The notes beneath the pieces are model-generated. The model had not been told where the DNA came from. It searched no databases and saw only the letters and a program-made list of their open reading frames with translations. A DNA stretch of 64,000 bases from Limonium bicolor. Taxonomy: Eukaryota; Streptophyta; Magnoliopsida; Caryophyllales; Plumbaginaceae. A program made the position numbers and the translations under genes. This document shows positions 46,080 through 58,943 of this stretch, one piece after another. Where the stretch lies: positions 303,438,167 to 303,502,166 of the forward strand of contig CM041779.1 of the NCBI GenBank assembly GCA_023374045.1. Reading direction: 5' to 3'. Positions within the stretch are counted from its first letter, which is position 1. Each line of letters begins with the position of its first letter.

Positions 46080-47414
46080 TGATAAGTGCGAAACATATAC
46101 TTTTAGGGTTTAATTACCTTATTATTTGCAACACTTTTAGGCAATGTTTCCCACTTGCTATGTGAATTTTCTTGGATTTATGTTTTGATATGAACTGATA
46201 CATTTTATGTATAAAATGCAGCAAAAGGTCTTGAAATCACATAGTACACTTCACAAGCTTCGCAACGCAACAAACGGGGATCAAATCGGAGCTCAAACGA
46301 AGATTTTAGAGGCAAAACAATTATCGTCCGGACCACCGTCCGGACATACTGATTCGGACGCAACACGTGGAGCGCGCTCCGCATAAAATCGACATGTCCG
46401 AACCAGGCAGGTTCGGACACTAGTTCGGACGCGTCAAATTGGACAGCGTACAGGGCTGATCGACATTGTGTGAAAAAATAAAATATATTTTATCTTTTCA
46501 CACACCGACACCCCCTTCATTTCTACCCCGTTTTCACTATAAATACACCTATTACCCTCCATTAATATATATCTCATTCCACCCCAAAAACCATGTCAAT
46601 TTTCCTCCACAAAATCACCATCTCACTCCATTTTCATCCACAAAAACCACTGCATTATTATTCTGTCCAACCTCTGACCAACATATTACCAGTTAATATG
46701 TCAGGCTAAGAGGATATACTCTGGGTGAAGGTTAATTTATAGTCTGTTTAATTATGTAATTATGTTTTTACCGGTTTAATTAAATATAGTTTGTTACGAT
46801 TAAAGCTTATCTCTCGCCTTTTTAATAAATTTCATGAATTTATTAAAATGCTTTACTAAATCTATTTTGATCAGATCCGTGATAAATAGACAGGTTAATT
46901 AAGTCGTAAATCTGTAGAAAGCTTATTATGATTTAATAAGTTTAGTATTTTCAGACGCAAATATAATTTCTCATTCCGTTTACATGTGTTTTGCTCGAAT
47001 CTGGAATAGACCTAGCATGTTCTGGTAAACGAGATCTTTTGAGTCTAAGATTTAGTCCTCAAGATAATAACAGAAATTTTGCCAAACTATCACAATAAAA
47101 CGGTAGACATAGCATAAAAGAGCAGACTATATAAACCTGAACCCAGAGTCCCGTTTAATTTACCTTTTACTCAGTTTATTTTATCTTTCCTTTTATTTAT
47201 AAAAACAAGTCAATTAATCCCCCTTTTTGTGACACCGCTTAGGAATTAGATAATTCCCCTTTAGTCCCACGATTCGATATCCGGTCGCCTCCACTTTACT
47301 ATACTACTGCGGCCGGGATTTTGTTTGTAGCCCGCAAGGTATTTTGAGTTTTTAATTTTGTTTTCATTTGTTTTAAATACGTCAGTTCCAACCACTCTCA
47401 TTTTCCTGTCTGCA
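46080..47414 (+). repeat. Element 3, 3' LTR
   Basis: Partner of 40338-41676, ending TCTGCA. The next 70 bases (47415-47484) contain nothing I recognise and separate it from the CACTA end. Confidence 0.92.
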
Positions 47415-48129
47415 GTGGACTGTGTGTGCATGTCACTATCAGTTTATTTTGTGAATTTCGTATGAATCAAACTAATTTGCAATTCCCTAGTAGAAAAAAG
47501 ATGTTTAGTGTTGGTTGTAAACTTCCTTTTGGTGTCGGTCTTGGAACCGAGGCTTAGTAGGGTGACACTTCAGAGCAAAGTTTTTAGTGTTAGTTTGAAA
47601 ACCGACATATTAGAGTATATTTTAAGTGTCAATCTTTGTAAGAAAATTGATCCTTCAAGCCATGCTCGCTAGTTAATAATGTCTACGTGATGCCAAGTCC
47701 AACCACCACTGCACGCTACCATCGACCGCCACCACTACCCACGCTATCGCCCACCATTACGCCGCCAGTGACCCACCTCCGTGATGTAACAGCGAACACC
47801 AACTGTAGTTTGAAAAATTCCTAAAACGTGCGTTAGAATAAGATTTTAAAAGTTGTAAACTTTTTGAGATAAGGATTAGATTTATGTTGCAATGCTATGC
47901 AGGGTGTTTAATGTAGTTGTGTGTGCATAATGTGTGTATAATACTGGTGTAAAGTTAGTATAATGTGTTGTGCACACAAGGTGATCCATATAATGTGTAA
48001 GTAAAAAATGTGATGTTTGTGCCCTTTGTAGAGATAATTTAGGAGCTTTTGCGTCTCTCGTATGCCATATTGAAGACGGGCTGGAAGCATTTCATTTTGG
48101 AAACAGGTAATATACTTTTACTTATCTCT

Positions 48130-48715
48130 TCACTCACTATAAGTTTGTAATTAATCCTAACTACGAAAAAGGAACATAAATGTTGTTGTTACATTTCTCT
48201 TCATCTTCACTCACTGTAATTTTGCAATCCTTACCACGAACAAAAAACATACATGCTGATGCATTTCTCTTCATTCTCACTCACCATAATTTTGCTATCC
48301 TAACTACGAACAAGGAACAAACATGCTGTTGTATTTTTCTCCATTCTCTTCACTCACTATAATTTTGCAATCCTAACTACGTACAAGGAACATACATGCT
48401 GATGCGTTTCTCTTCATTCTCTTCACTCACTGTAATTTTGTATTACTAACTACGTACAAGGAACATACATGTAGTTGCGTTTCTCTTCATTCTCTTCACT
48501 CTGTAATTCGCAATCCTAACTACAAACAAGGAACATACATGTTGCTGCGTTTCTCTTCATTATCTTGACTCACTATAATTTTGTAATCCTAACTACGAAC
48601 AAGGAACATACATGCTGCTGCGTTTCTCTTCATTTTTATCACTCACTATAATTTTGCAATCCTAACTATGAACAAGGAACATACATGCTACTGTTTTCTC
48701 TTCATTCTCTTCTAA
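48130..48715. repeat. Minisatellite in CACTA leader, ~72 bp unit, 8 copies
   Basis: GAACAAGGAACATACATGCTG recurs (with changes) at about 48171, 48244, 48314, 48387, 48460, 48530, 48603 and 48676: periods 73, 70, 73, 73, 70, 73 and 73. Units include CACTCACTATAATTTTGCAA and TTTCTCTTCATTCTC. Subterminal or leader tandem repeats are common in CACTA elements. Confidence 0.93.
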
Positions 48716-48994
48716 TTTTTGTGTTTGTTCCCTTGGAGAGATATTTCTGAAGTGGTACTGGTGCATCTTTCTCACACCAGCCTCCTTCTTTCCTCCCTCT
48801 CTCTCTATAAATTCTAAAAACAAGTAAGTATTTTGGCTTTGGTTTCCGTTTTAAAACTACAATGATTTGTTGAAATTAAAATGCTAGTTTATTCGGGTTG
48901 GAACCTTAAAGTTAGGCTAGCTTACTTGATATTCATCCAGTCACGCTCCATTAAATGTTTTAGTTCTAGGTAGGGTAATTCTCATACCCGTTTT

Positions 48995-51490
48995 GTGTTT
49001 CACATATCGTATGGAGTGGACTTGATGTATGGTGATCAAGGGGGTCACACTGACAAGATAATGAAAAAGTTTTGCAAAGCAGCAATGCAACATAAGGACA
49101 GGACAAAAGCGGTGAAAATTCTATGTGCTTGTGTTGATTGTGGTGTGGTAAGAAAATATTCAAGCATCGACGTCATACAATTCCATCTGAAGACCCACGA
49201 TTTCATGCCATATTACATTTACAGAAGATGGACTTTTCATGGAGAATGTATTGAAGATAGTGCTTCAACCTTGTACAGTCATGATCGGTGATTCGTGTCA
49301 CTCAAGAACTGACCACACCTTTGATACTATCACCAAGTCGGATCAATTCCCAAGTAATTCAGGAATCAATGTTTACAGTGAGACAACTTACCATGATGAG
49401 CAAGTAGACAAGATGCTTGATAATGTTAAGGAAAATTTTGTTGATAGGCTGGATAAATATCAAAGGTTGTTGGATGCATCCAAGATAGCCTTGTACCCTA
49501 CGTGCATTAAGTACGCAAAATTGATGGTTGCACTGAATTTGTTTAACCTAAAGGGGAGATATGGATGGAGTGATAAGAGTTTCATGGCACTTCTTGAGCT
49601 GCTTCATGATATGCTTCCGGATGAGAACGATCTCCCTACCCCACGTATGAGGAAAAGAATTGGATGTTTCCCATGGGAATTGAGTGTAAAATGATTCATG
49701 CATGTCTAAACAATTACGTATTGTTTAGAAGTGATTATGTACATCTAGACAATTGTCCGAAATGTTCGTTGTTCTGATACAAGCATAAGGATGGTGACTC
49801 CTCCTCCATTCAGAAAAAAAATTCCTCCAGCTAAACTATTGTGGTACTTACAGATCATACCTAGATTTAAACGGTTATTTGCCAATCCAAAAGATGCAAA
49901 GAACTTATGATGGCACGTTTAGGGTAGAAAAAGTGATGAGACATTAAGACATCTAGCAGAGACTTGAGTGTAGAAATATCAATAGATAGTTCAAAGAACA
50001 TTTCAGGGGTGAAGATAGAAATTTGAGGCTTGGGTTATGTACTAATGGGATGAACCCGAACGCCACGTTGAGCAGTTAACACGGTACTTGGCCCGTTTTG
50101 CTAGTGATTTACAATTTTCCCTCATGGTTGTGTATGAAGTGAAAGTACATAATGTTATCACTCTTGATATCTGGTCCCAAGCAGCCAAGTAAGAACATTG
50201 ATGTGTATCTCGCCCCACTAATTGATGATTTGAAACTATTGTGGAATGGGGGGACCGTGGTGTATGATGCTTACGCTAGAGAAAATTTCACACTCATGGT
50301 GTTGTTGTGTACAATCAACGACTTCCCTACATATGAGAACTTGTCTAGATACACGGTGAAAGGAACATTTACATGTCTGGTACGTGAGGAAGACACTTGT
50401 TCGGACCATTTAAGACATTATGGGAAGAATGTTTACATGTGTCATCAACGTCTTCTGCCTAAAGATCACCATTATCGAAAAACGAAGAGAAAATTGTTCT
50501 ATGGTGAGGCCGAGACTTGTGTGGCCCATCTACCTTTGACCTCTGAGGAAGTATATGGAAAGGTTAAGGACATTGTAAATGTATTTGGAAACACATCAAA
50601 ATCAGCAAAGAACATTTTGAAAAAGTGTTCAATCTTTTGGGATCTACCGTATTGGCGTCATCTGCCTATGAGACATTGTTAGATATCATGCACATTGTGA
50701 AGAATGTTGGTGAGGTAGTGAGTAGGCCTTTGCTCAACATACCTGGTAAAATGAAGATGGATTGAAAGTGAGAAAAGACATGCAAGTCATTGGTATATGA
50801 AAGGAGTTACACCCATAAGAGAATGGAAAACGAATATACCTACCTCTTGCATGCTATACACTTTCAAAGTCTGAAAAGATTAGCTTTTTCAAATGTCTGC
50901 ACTCGGTAAAAATACCATCTGAATACTCTTCAAACTGGAAGAACATTGTATTGATGAAGAATTTAAAACTGCTAGGCAGAAATCTCACGAATATCATGTA
51001 TTAATGTTACATCTTCTTCTAGTTGCAATCCAAGGGATATTGCCAACTGATGTTAGTAATGCATTTGCCCGATTATGTTTCTTCTTCAACGCTGTTTGCT
51101 GCAAGGCAATTGACGTAAACTCTCTCCACATTATGTCTACTTGATATGTATTTCCCACCTTCTTTCTTTGACATAATGGTGCACTTAACTGTACATATTG
51201 TTTGAGAGATCCGATTATGTGGTCCGATCGACTTACGATATTTACCCTTTTGAACGGTACATAGGTATTCCAAAAAGTAAAATGAAGAATAGGTATTGAC
51301 CAGAAGGGATCAAAATTGAAGCAACAGTGATTGAGGAAGTCATAGAATTTGGGAAAGATTATTTGAATGAAGCGGAGTCAATCGGTATTCCAAAACCATG
51401 ACGCTACGGTAGATTTAAGGGTAAAGGTGTCATTGACAAAAAGATTGTGCAAGTTCCACATCATCTTATTCATCAAGCACATTTTTTGTG
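48995..51490 (+). pseudogene. TNP2-type CACTA transposase, broken
   Basis: Several frames must be combined. 48995-49260 carries the transposase-associated domain (LCACVDC, then HLKTHDFMPYY and RRWTFHGE). 49239-49694 continues with LYPTCIKYAKL, WSDKSFMALLELL and DMLPDENDLP. 49690-50150 is full of stops but keeps the expected order. 50152-50682 is the Transposase_21 core (MLSLLISGPKQPSKNIDVYL, LKLLWNGG, TINDFPTYENLS). After another shift, DIMHIVKNV (50674 on) and KELHP, LACYTL and IQG.LP phrases run to about 51120, with weaker matches to 51490. Plant TNP2 transposases bind and cut element ends. This copy has at least four frameshifts and many stops, so it is inactive. Confidence 0.85.
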
Positions 51491-51504
51491 TTACACCTAG
51501 AACT

Positions 51505-51735
51505 AGCAAAGGTGACCCGAACTAGAAAAAGCAAACTGATCCAACCCGATCCAAACCCGATTTTAAATCGAAAAGTGTGACCCAAAAATCTGAACCGCAC
51601 CAAACCAAAACTGAATCAAATTGAAATTTGGTACAACCCGAATCCAGCCAAATTGAATTCACCTGAACCGACTTCAATCGAACCGACTTCACCCGAACCA
51701 AATCATCCCGAACCGAATCCACCCGAATGGTTTGT
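51505..51735. repeat. Low-complexity ACCCGAA/CCGAACC-rich segment
   Basis: Repeated CCGAACC, AACCCGAT and ACCCGAATCC phrases. It resembles subterminal sequence of hAT-type MITEs such as that at 2074, but no terminal repeat is evident. The reverse-strand ORF across it is low complexity. Confidence 0.4.
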
Positions 51736-52188
51736 TAAATCTAAATCTAGTATAGTTGTTCCAACCATACAAATAATCTTGAATCCAAAACACATAATGG
51801 ATATTTAGACATCCAATAAGTGTTCATTGCTCACAAATGATATATAGAATATTGGATATCTTCAAGCATCACAAGTCTTGTTGTATTAAAACATTCGTAA
51901 GCTATGTTGTTTTCCTTCCCACACATAGATGTTTTGCTATAAACTATAGATGTTTTGCTTTAAAATGTTTTATAATACAATTTAATGTGTATGATTACGA
52001 TTTTATAATACTCTACTAATTTTGATTTTATATAAGTTGGGTTTTTTTTATGCTTAGAACATGAGTCTTGGGAATGGTTAAAATGTTGATGAAGTTAAAT
52101 TATAAAACCTAAACTTTTTAGTTGAGACATACTAACCAAGATTGATGTGTATATGTCTATAGAAAATTACACAATAAATGAGGAAAAT
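51736..52188. other. AT-rich spacer, nothing recognised
   Basis: Two near copies of TAGATGTTTTGCT (51926 and 51947) are the only structure seen. It may be the remaining part of the CACTA element. Confidence 0.5.
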
Positions 52189-55100
52189 TGTAACACCCCT
52201 AGTCCTAAACCGGTAATAATGTCGACAGTCGTAGCATAATAAATAACAATTTGCAGCGGAAATTAAAACTATCTACCTTGGTGTTACACGCCGTTACTCA
52301 CCCTTGTGAGTAACAAGGCATCCTTACTCTTTCCAACAATACAACTCCTCACGCTGTGATGAACAGATACTGAGCACTCTAATTATTACAAACCAAATCC
52401 AACTAAATGAGCAACTAACTGAATACAACGACCACCTTAATGCAATACAAAATAAAACCAAAGGTGTTTGTTGAAAAACACATCAGCTACCCCTATGTCC
52501 CGCCCTCCGGCTTGAGTGTTCTTCAATAACCTGGAATGTTTGGCCCATTGAAGGGCTCAGCAATCGAAATGCCGGTATGCTAAATGTAGTCTTAAATCAT
52601 ATAGATTCCTCAAGTCGTTTTAGCCATCTTGATATTAGATTCTTTACATGTAATACCGTTTTACAACAACAACAGTAATAACTGTAAACATTAAACAATC
52701 ACATAACAACTCACTTGTAAACATCAATGTATAATAGTACACAACACAAATAACCACACATCAATAATCCATAGCAATAACCAATAATCTCACAACAATG
52801 ACAATAACCAATAATCACACATCAGTAATTCGAACAAGATACGCGTGTTAAACTGTACTTGTTAGTTGGCCACCTGGCCCTTATCCTTTAAACCAATCAG
52901 TTAACCTTTTCCAATTAAATTCCACCTCAGGTGTCATGATAAGACAACCCTTAATAACTTATTAATGGACGATAGTCCCCTGGGTTCCAATGGAACCGTT
53001 ACCAGCTGACCTTATGGCCCTGGATAAATATTTTCACCGATCCGGTCGAACCTGTGCACCAACGGCAGCCCCTCCGCCATCCTGAATGTGACTGATGGAT
53101 TCCCTTGAGTGACTCCCCATTGAAGTTTCTCGTAGTGATCACGATGCGCAACCAGAAAGTCGAAACAGTCTGGATTCCTCTCTTTATAAGTCAGCTCTTT
53201 TTGTCAGTGTCATAATAACCAATCCTTGAGTTAAGACTATAACAGTTGAACATCAGTTATGTTTAATAATACCTAAAGGTTAGTTAGTCTTGTTCCAGTT
53301 TAGATGTATAAACTTCCAGTCATAAGACGTTCGCGTAAAATACAACGCAACTATGTTGAGCAATACAGTATACAATATCATATACATAAAATCACAGATA
53401 TCGCTCTTAAACAATTAACACATAATGTCTGGACCTTAGGATAATCCTTAGGACATTCAGACCACACAATTAACATACCGTTCACCAAGTAACTGCTAGC
53501 TCGACAAATTCCTGTTCAATAGTTCCTTCCCGTACGCTGTTATATAAACATGCAATACCGGGTAAAATTAATATAACTATTCACTAAATATTACAGTACT
53601 GTCACTGTTGAGTTTATACTCGTCTTATACTAACTCTGTATATTCTTTTATTTCCCCCTGTAATTTAACAGCAGTTCTAGATAGTCCATCAGTTCATTAT
53701 TTTATGTAGTATTCAAATGTGATAATGAATTCCCATATTATGATATATCTTCATCTCTTTAATTATATAATCATAATTATTTTCTCTTATTCCATATACC
53801 AATATAATTTGATTATCTTTAATATAACCACAATTGTTTTATAAACTTTATATTATATTCTTTTGGTCATTTTTATCATAACCACAATTATTTCATAAAC
53901 GTTATATTATCCTCCATAATGTATCATAATACACATCTTTAATTCCTTTCTTTATTAAATTACAAAACCAACCTTATAAATTCGGTAATTACATAATGAG
54001 CACATTAACCTTTGTAAATTATCAAATGACCATATACTTTTTGTCCTTACTAATTTAAATATACCAACTTTTATAAATTACCAAACAATCCCTTAAATTT
54101 TCGGTTCCATATATACTTCCCATAACTACATTTTAACCCCAAAACTTTTATGTAAGTTACATATCAACTTATAAACCATAGTTTAATAATTTAATTTCCT
54201 TAATTACCGAGACAACCCTTATACTTTTATAAATTGTCAAATAACCTTACAACTTTTACAATTCATTAATTATCCACATAAACTTTCAGAAATTGCAAAA
54301 CAAATATTTTAGTTTTTTATAAATTACCAAATGACCGCATTTATTTTCGGTCTTAACATGTAATCCTCTTATATTCACAATTTAACCTCAAAACTTTATA
54401 TAAGTTACATATTAACTTTTACACTATAGTTTTAATATTTAATTTTCTTAAATAACCGAATTGGCCCATATACTCTTATAAATTACATTTCCACCCCTTG
54501 TCCAATTCGGTTTTACTTAATAATGTCTATAAATCACATATTCACCCCATAACTTTTATAAACTTAATATTTTATGTCATAAATCATTTTAATCCAAAGT
54601 TTTTGGTCAACACTTTGACCAAGACTTAATTTCATAATTAATACTTTAATATACCCATAAATTCATATGTAATTCTCGGCCATACACTATAGTTTCCAAT
54701 ATTTACAAAATAGTCCCAAAACTTAATAAAATGTTATTTTAACACTTAATCACTTATTTAAATTCACCAAAATTCATAATATTAATTCCTACCTTATATT
54801 ATACCATAATTATACCAAATTAATCCTTATGCTCTCGGCTTTTATATTTAGCACACCAATCTTTTCAAAATTTACATTTTAGCCACATAACTTTATAAAC
54901 TAGCCATTTAAATACTTGTAGCTATTTTTAATATTCCCAAAATTTATTATATTAGTTAATATACTTATATATTTCGAAATTCACCAAATAAGCCATGTTA
55001 TTCTCGGCTTTGATTTTATTTTATTATATAGTTTCAAAACATGATTTAAACTTTATAATAAATACATATAAATGTATATAAGCCATATAACACTTCTTAA

Positions 55101-57876
55101 AATTATGCTAATGACTTAGAATGATTATAAACTCAAAATAGAACATTTAATTTTTAGAAAATTCGGTATATATATATATGCATCTTAATTAATTTTTGTG
55201 ACACATATTTATACCTTAAGGTAATAATCTTACCTTATATGTTATAAATTATTTTCTTGACAATATAACCCAATGTTTTCGGCCTTAATTTATTTAGAGG
55301 CTATATATAATTTTTATACCAAAGTTTGAAGCTTAAATCTAGCTTAAACTTAATAAACCTTAATTATAAACTTACTCCTTAAATCAAGACAATTCTTGTA
55401 CTTGATTTCTCCTTGAATTCCAAGCTCTCCAAATGCTATTTTGATGAAGAGAATTCGGCCTCCTTGTACATATTTAGGAGATCCATTTGTTAGACTTCTA
55501 ACAAGGATTTATAAATAAGATTTGGAGTAGTTTTTACAAGAGTTTACCTTGGGAATTTTTCAAGGAATTTTTGGTAGACCTTGAGATGGTTGTAGATCTA
55601 AATTTCCTTCATGAAATAATGAAGAGAATATAGGTTTAGAAGTTCATAAATTTTCGGTAATAACCTTAGGTATTTTGCTTGGATTTTCAACATGAAAATA
55701 TACCTTAACTTGATCTTGGTGTTCCTTGTGTTGTTGCTGAATCTAGGAACCTCCTTGGATCATTAAAGCTTGGCGAAATCTTTGATGGTTGTTAGGATGA
55801 TTTCTTGCTTCAAGACTTAGTAGATTTAACTAGGAAATTACATAGAAATGGTGTTAGAGCTTAGAACACCATTAATGGAGCTTAGAAGCTCTAAGGAATA
55901 AACTAGCAAATGAAGAAGAAAAGAGAGAGTTTGGAAGACTTACACATACGGCCAAGGGTGTGGCAAGGAAGAATGAAGCCTACACTCACGTATGAATAAG
56001 GTAAGGAAAGAAGGAATCAAATTGGAATTATTTTGACACAATGATTGTCTAATTGTTTAACCTTTCCCTTGTTTATTAATTTGGTATTTGGCACAATAAA
56101 ATTGTCTATAATGGACTAGACTTATAGCTGGTTGTCCATGAAGAGAATGGAGATTGATTGTCAATTAACACAAGAGGGCAAGAGCTAAGTTTGGTAAGTG
56201 TTTTCTTTTGATTTTTCTAAGACAATTATCTATACTAACTGTTTCTTATTTCCTTGCTTGCTTATGGTAGTGAAGTTCAATGTAGGCAGCTGATCTCTTT
56301 TTAATTAATGACATAAGAACATGGCTATATTGGTAGGTATTTTACTTTGAATTTTATAAGGCAAACAAGACTTCTTTTCCTTGTTAAAATCGGCCACCAT
56401 GTGTTAGTGAGGCCATTTGATTTTGTCCATACTTGACCATGAATTATGCTAGTTGGTGGTGATTTCTTTTGACTAATTAATGAGGCAATCATCCCCCCGT
56501 TATTCCTGCATAAATGGCAGCACTATGAGACAGCACATGGTTGTTTTGTTTGTTTGCTTGCAACTTGTATAAAGTAGATTCTAGCTTGTATTTAATTTCC
56601 TTGCTTTTACATAAACTAATCTCTTCTTGCTTTTCCTCTTGTAGGTACACGGTAGTGGGAGCCTTCTTTTGGCTGGGTTATTTGACATAGTATAACATAT
56701 GACACATGGGAAGAGTCACCATTCCATAAGAAAAATTTTGAATTAAAACTAGTCAATATTGACCACAAATGGCGCCCACAATGGAGGCTAGATGGGGTTG
56801 ATTTTTAATTTGATTTTTGTTACACTATATTTTAATAATATCATACTAATATGTGTAATAGGTTCCAGAACTTATTTGGTACATTTATATTATGGTAAAA
56901 GATGAAAGTTTTAAGGTAAAAATGCTGATTTTAGGTACCTTTTTGACCCAAAAATCGCTCCCATTTGTACTCTGAATTTAGTACTGGAATTAATTGATTT
57001 ATATGGTCAATGTATCCCCTTTTACGATTATTAACTCGTGACTCCTCAAAAACTTCAAGGCAATTGCGTAAAACGCATTTTTGTGACACCCGAAGGTGCG
57101 TTTTTGTGCTTTAAGGATTTTCTGGGAAACTAATTAGTCGCTATGAGTTCCAAGTGTTTATTGACATTGTTTATAGTCAATAATAATATGTTAAGGTGTT
57201 ACATTGAGTTATATGGGGTTGTATAAACTCGTAACTCAATTTCCGGGCTACTGGGACACTCCCAGGGCAAAAAGGAGCGTTAAGAAATTCATCCGAGCAC
57301 TTTGTGTATTTTTGAAAAAGTAGCTTGAGTATTATCTTTAGAATGTTGAATATTGATGTAAGGAACTCTAAGGATAATTTATATTGGAGTTTGTGCCACT
57401 TCGGTACCTCTCCGGGGCACTCCTAGGGGTTTATGGGGCCCTCATCGGGAACCTCCGAGCACTTTGTCTTTAACTGAGAATTTCTCATGAGTACTTCATC
57501 ATATATGTTTAGTAAAGTGTTGTTGTGCTTTTGGAATGAAGTGTAATGCTTTATTTTATTTTATAAGGTATTTCCAGGACTTTTAGGCCTTAAGGGGCCC
57601 TTAAGGGAACTCCCGGGCATATTTTATTTTTACTCAGTTCTAGCTGAGGACTTGTGTTTTAAAGGTCATAAAATGATCCTTGTTTAACTTCATAGGAGTT
57701 TTATAGCTTATATAACTTGTTTAGCTTAAGGTCGGGCTTTAACGCACGTTTTTGACCTTAAGGAGTTTAGGTGCGTTTTAACGCCCAAGTGTTTATATAC
57801 TTTATTAGGGTTTAATAATCCCCTAAATAATACTTATTTATCATTATTTAATTATTTAAATGTTAGGGGTATTTCA
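52189..57876 (-). repeat. Element 2, 3' LTR (5688 bp)
   Basis: Starts (reverse strand) TGAAATACCCCTAAC at 57876 and ends GGGTGTTACA at 52189. TATA box at 53541-53549 (reverse TTTATATAA), palindrome ACAGTACTGT at 53593-53602, inverted W-box pair at 54605-54620. Long AT-rich stretches (53700-55150) of TTATAAATTAC phrases. It has no large GC-rich palindrome array, unlike element 1. The same family as LTR6. Confidence 0.9.
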
Positions 57877-57892
57877 GTCTACCCTCCTTAAA
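57877..57892 (-). other. Polypurine tract of element 2
   Basis: Reverse strand AAGGAGGGTAGAC directly before the LTR. A second motif, AAAAGGGGGTAGAG, lies at 58371-58384. Confidence 0.8.
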
Positions 57893-58138
57893 AGGACTTC
57901 GTCCCGAAGTCATAACTTATACTTATTCATCCTATGGAATCAAGTTCCTCATATCTATTCTGTATACTTATCATTCCTGGGTGTCAATACTTATTGACAC
58001 CTCTACATTCCATCTGTAATCCAAGTGTATACAATTCGTACATACACATAATCTTGCTCATGGCAAACAATATAATCATAGCATAAGTAACTTAACAAAT
58101 ACTGTAAAGTAAATACATGTACTTTTATTATTCAACCA

Positions 58139-58285
58139 AGTGTTACATAGAACACATAAATATCAAGTGTTACATAGAACAGAACCATAACCATTCAAGT
58201 GTCACATAGGACACAACAATAACCAACCAGTGTCACATAGGACATATCATTAACCAACCAGTGTCACATAGGACAACCATCCAAC
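58139..58285. repeat. Tandem repeat, ~31 bp unit, 5 copies
   Basis: AGTGTYACATAGRACA starts at 58139, 58166, 58198, 58229 and 58260. It lies between the internal and terminal polypurine motifs of element 2. Confidence 0.85.
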
Positions 58286-58427
58286 CAATTGCACACATGC
58301 GCAACAATCAAGCACAAACAACCAATTACAAAACCAGTATAGACTGCAGATATGCAAGTCGCATGTGGTGCTCTACCCCCTTTTAAAAAGGGTTATGCCC
58401 ACGTACCCCCCACAAGTATACACAAAA

Positions 58428-58943
58428 CTAAGAGAAAGGTGTTGGATACATGTCTCGCGTGGAGTCTTCTAACTCCCATGTCGCCTCCTCAATGTCGTGG
58501 TTTGACCAAAGAACCTTGACCATTCTAATGGTCCTGTTCCTGGTCTCCCTAGTCTTGGCGTCTAAAATGCGAACTGAGGTCTCCTCATATCTAAGTGTAG
58601 GGTCTAGTTCGAGTGTCTCGGGCTCTAAGATATGTGATGGGTGAGGCACAACTGCTTTAGCTGAGAAATGTGAAACACATTGTACCCTTTCCCAAGCTCA
58701 ACAGGTAAATCTAATCTGAAGCTAATGGGCCCACTCACTCCGTAAAAGGTACGGTCCTACATACTTCGGGCTAAGCTTGCCCTTCTGCCCAAATCTAAAA
58801 ATTCCCTTCATAGGTGAAACTCTAAGGAAGACTCGATCGCCTACTGCAAACTCGAGGTCTCTCCTACGGACATCAGTATATGACTTCTGTCTGTTTACGG
58901 GGTATAGCCCCCAAGAATCGTTGCATTCTCTAATATGTTTCAT
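58428..58943 (-). pseudogene. Integrase C-terminus and chromodomain of element 2
   Basis: The reverse-strand frame from 58943 contains RQKSYTDVRRRDLEF, VGDRVFLRVSPMKG and GKLSPKYVGPY, the GPY/F module that ends Ty3/gypsy integrases. Between 58730 and 58650 the reading continues in another frame (LPVELGKGYNVFHISQL), needing two compensating indels. The first frame then resumes with HPSHILEPE and the chromodomain (VRILDAKTRE, IRMVKVLWSNH, EEATWELED), stopping at 58428. In chromoviruses this domain directs integration, often to heterochromatin. The integrase zinc finger and DDE core that should precede it are absent. Sequence quality is good for an orphan domain. Confidence 0.88.

Larger units (their letters stand above)
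40338..47414 (+). mobile_element. Element 3: non-autonomous Athila-like LTR retrotransposon
   Basis: LTRs at 40338-41676 and 46080-47414 (TGATAAGTG..TCTGCA) enclose a 4.4-kb interior with a tRNA-Asp primer site (41680-41697), a broken gag-derived ORF (42325-44849) and a polypurine tract (46064-46079). By eye the LTRs differ at about 35-40 positions, many of them C/T or G/A, so it is older than element 4. No protease, reverse transcriptase, RNase H or integrase is present; the interior goes from gag-like sequence to the 3' untranslated region. The flanks (TTTAC left, GTGGA right) do not form a target duplication. Confidence 0.9.
47485..51500 (+). mobile_element. CACTA (En/Spm-like) transposon, decayed, right end not found
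   Basis: The left end CCCTAGTAGAAAAAAG at 47485-47500 matches the usual CACTAGTAGAAAA terminus with a changed start. It is followed by subterminal motifs TTTAGTGTTGGTT and TTGAAAACCGACA (to 47640). A CG-rich leader (47695-47785), a minisatellite (48130-48715) and TNP2-type transposase remains (48995-51490) follow. No inverted terminus appears before element 2 at 52189, so the right part is deleted or lies beyond it. The 3-bp target duplication cannot be checked. Confidence 0.75.

Noticed and set aside
48995..49291. hAT/BED zinc-finger transposase as an alternative for this ORF
   Set aside because: The order LCACVDC..HLKTHDFMPYY..WTFHGE followed by TNP2 core motifs fits the CACTA transposase-associated domain, and a CACTA end lies upstream.
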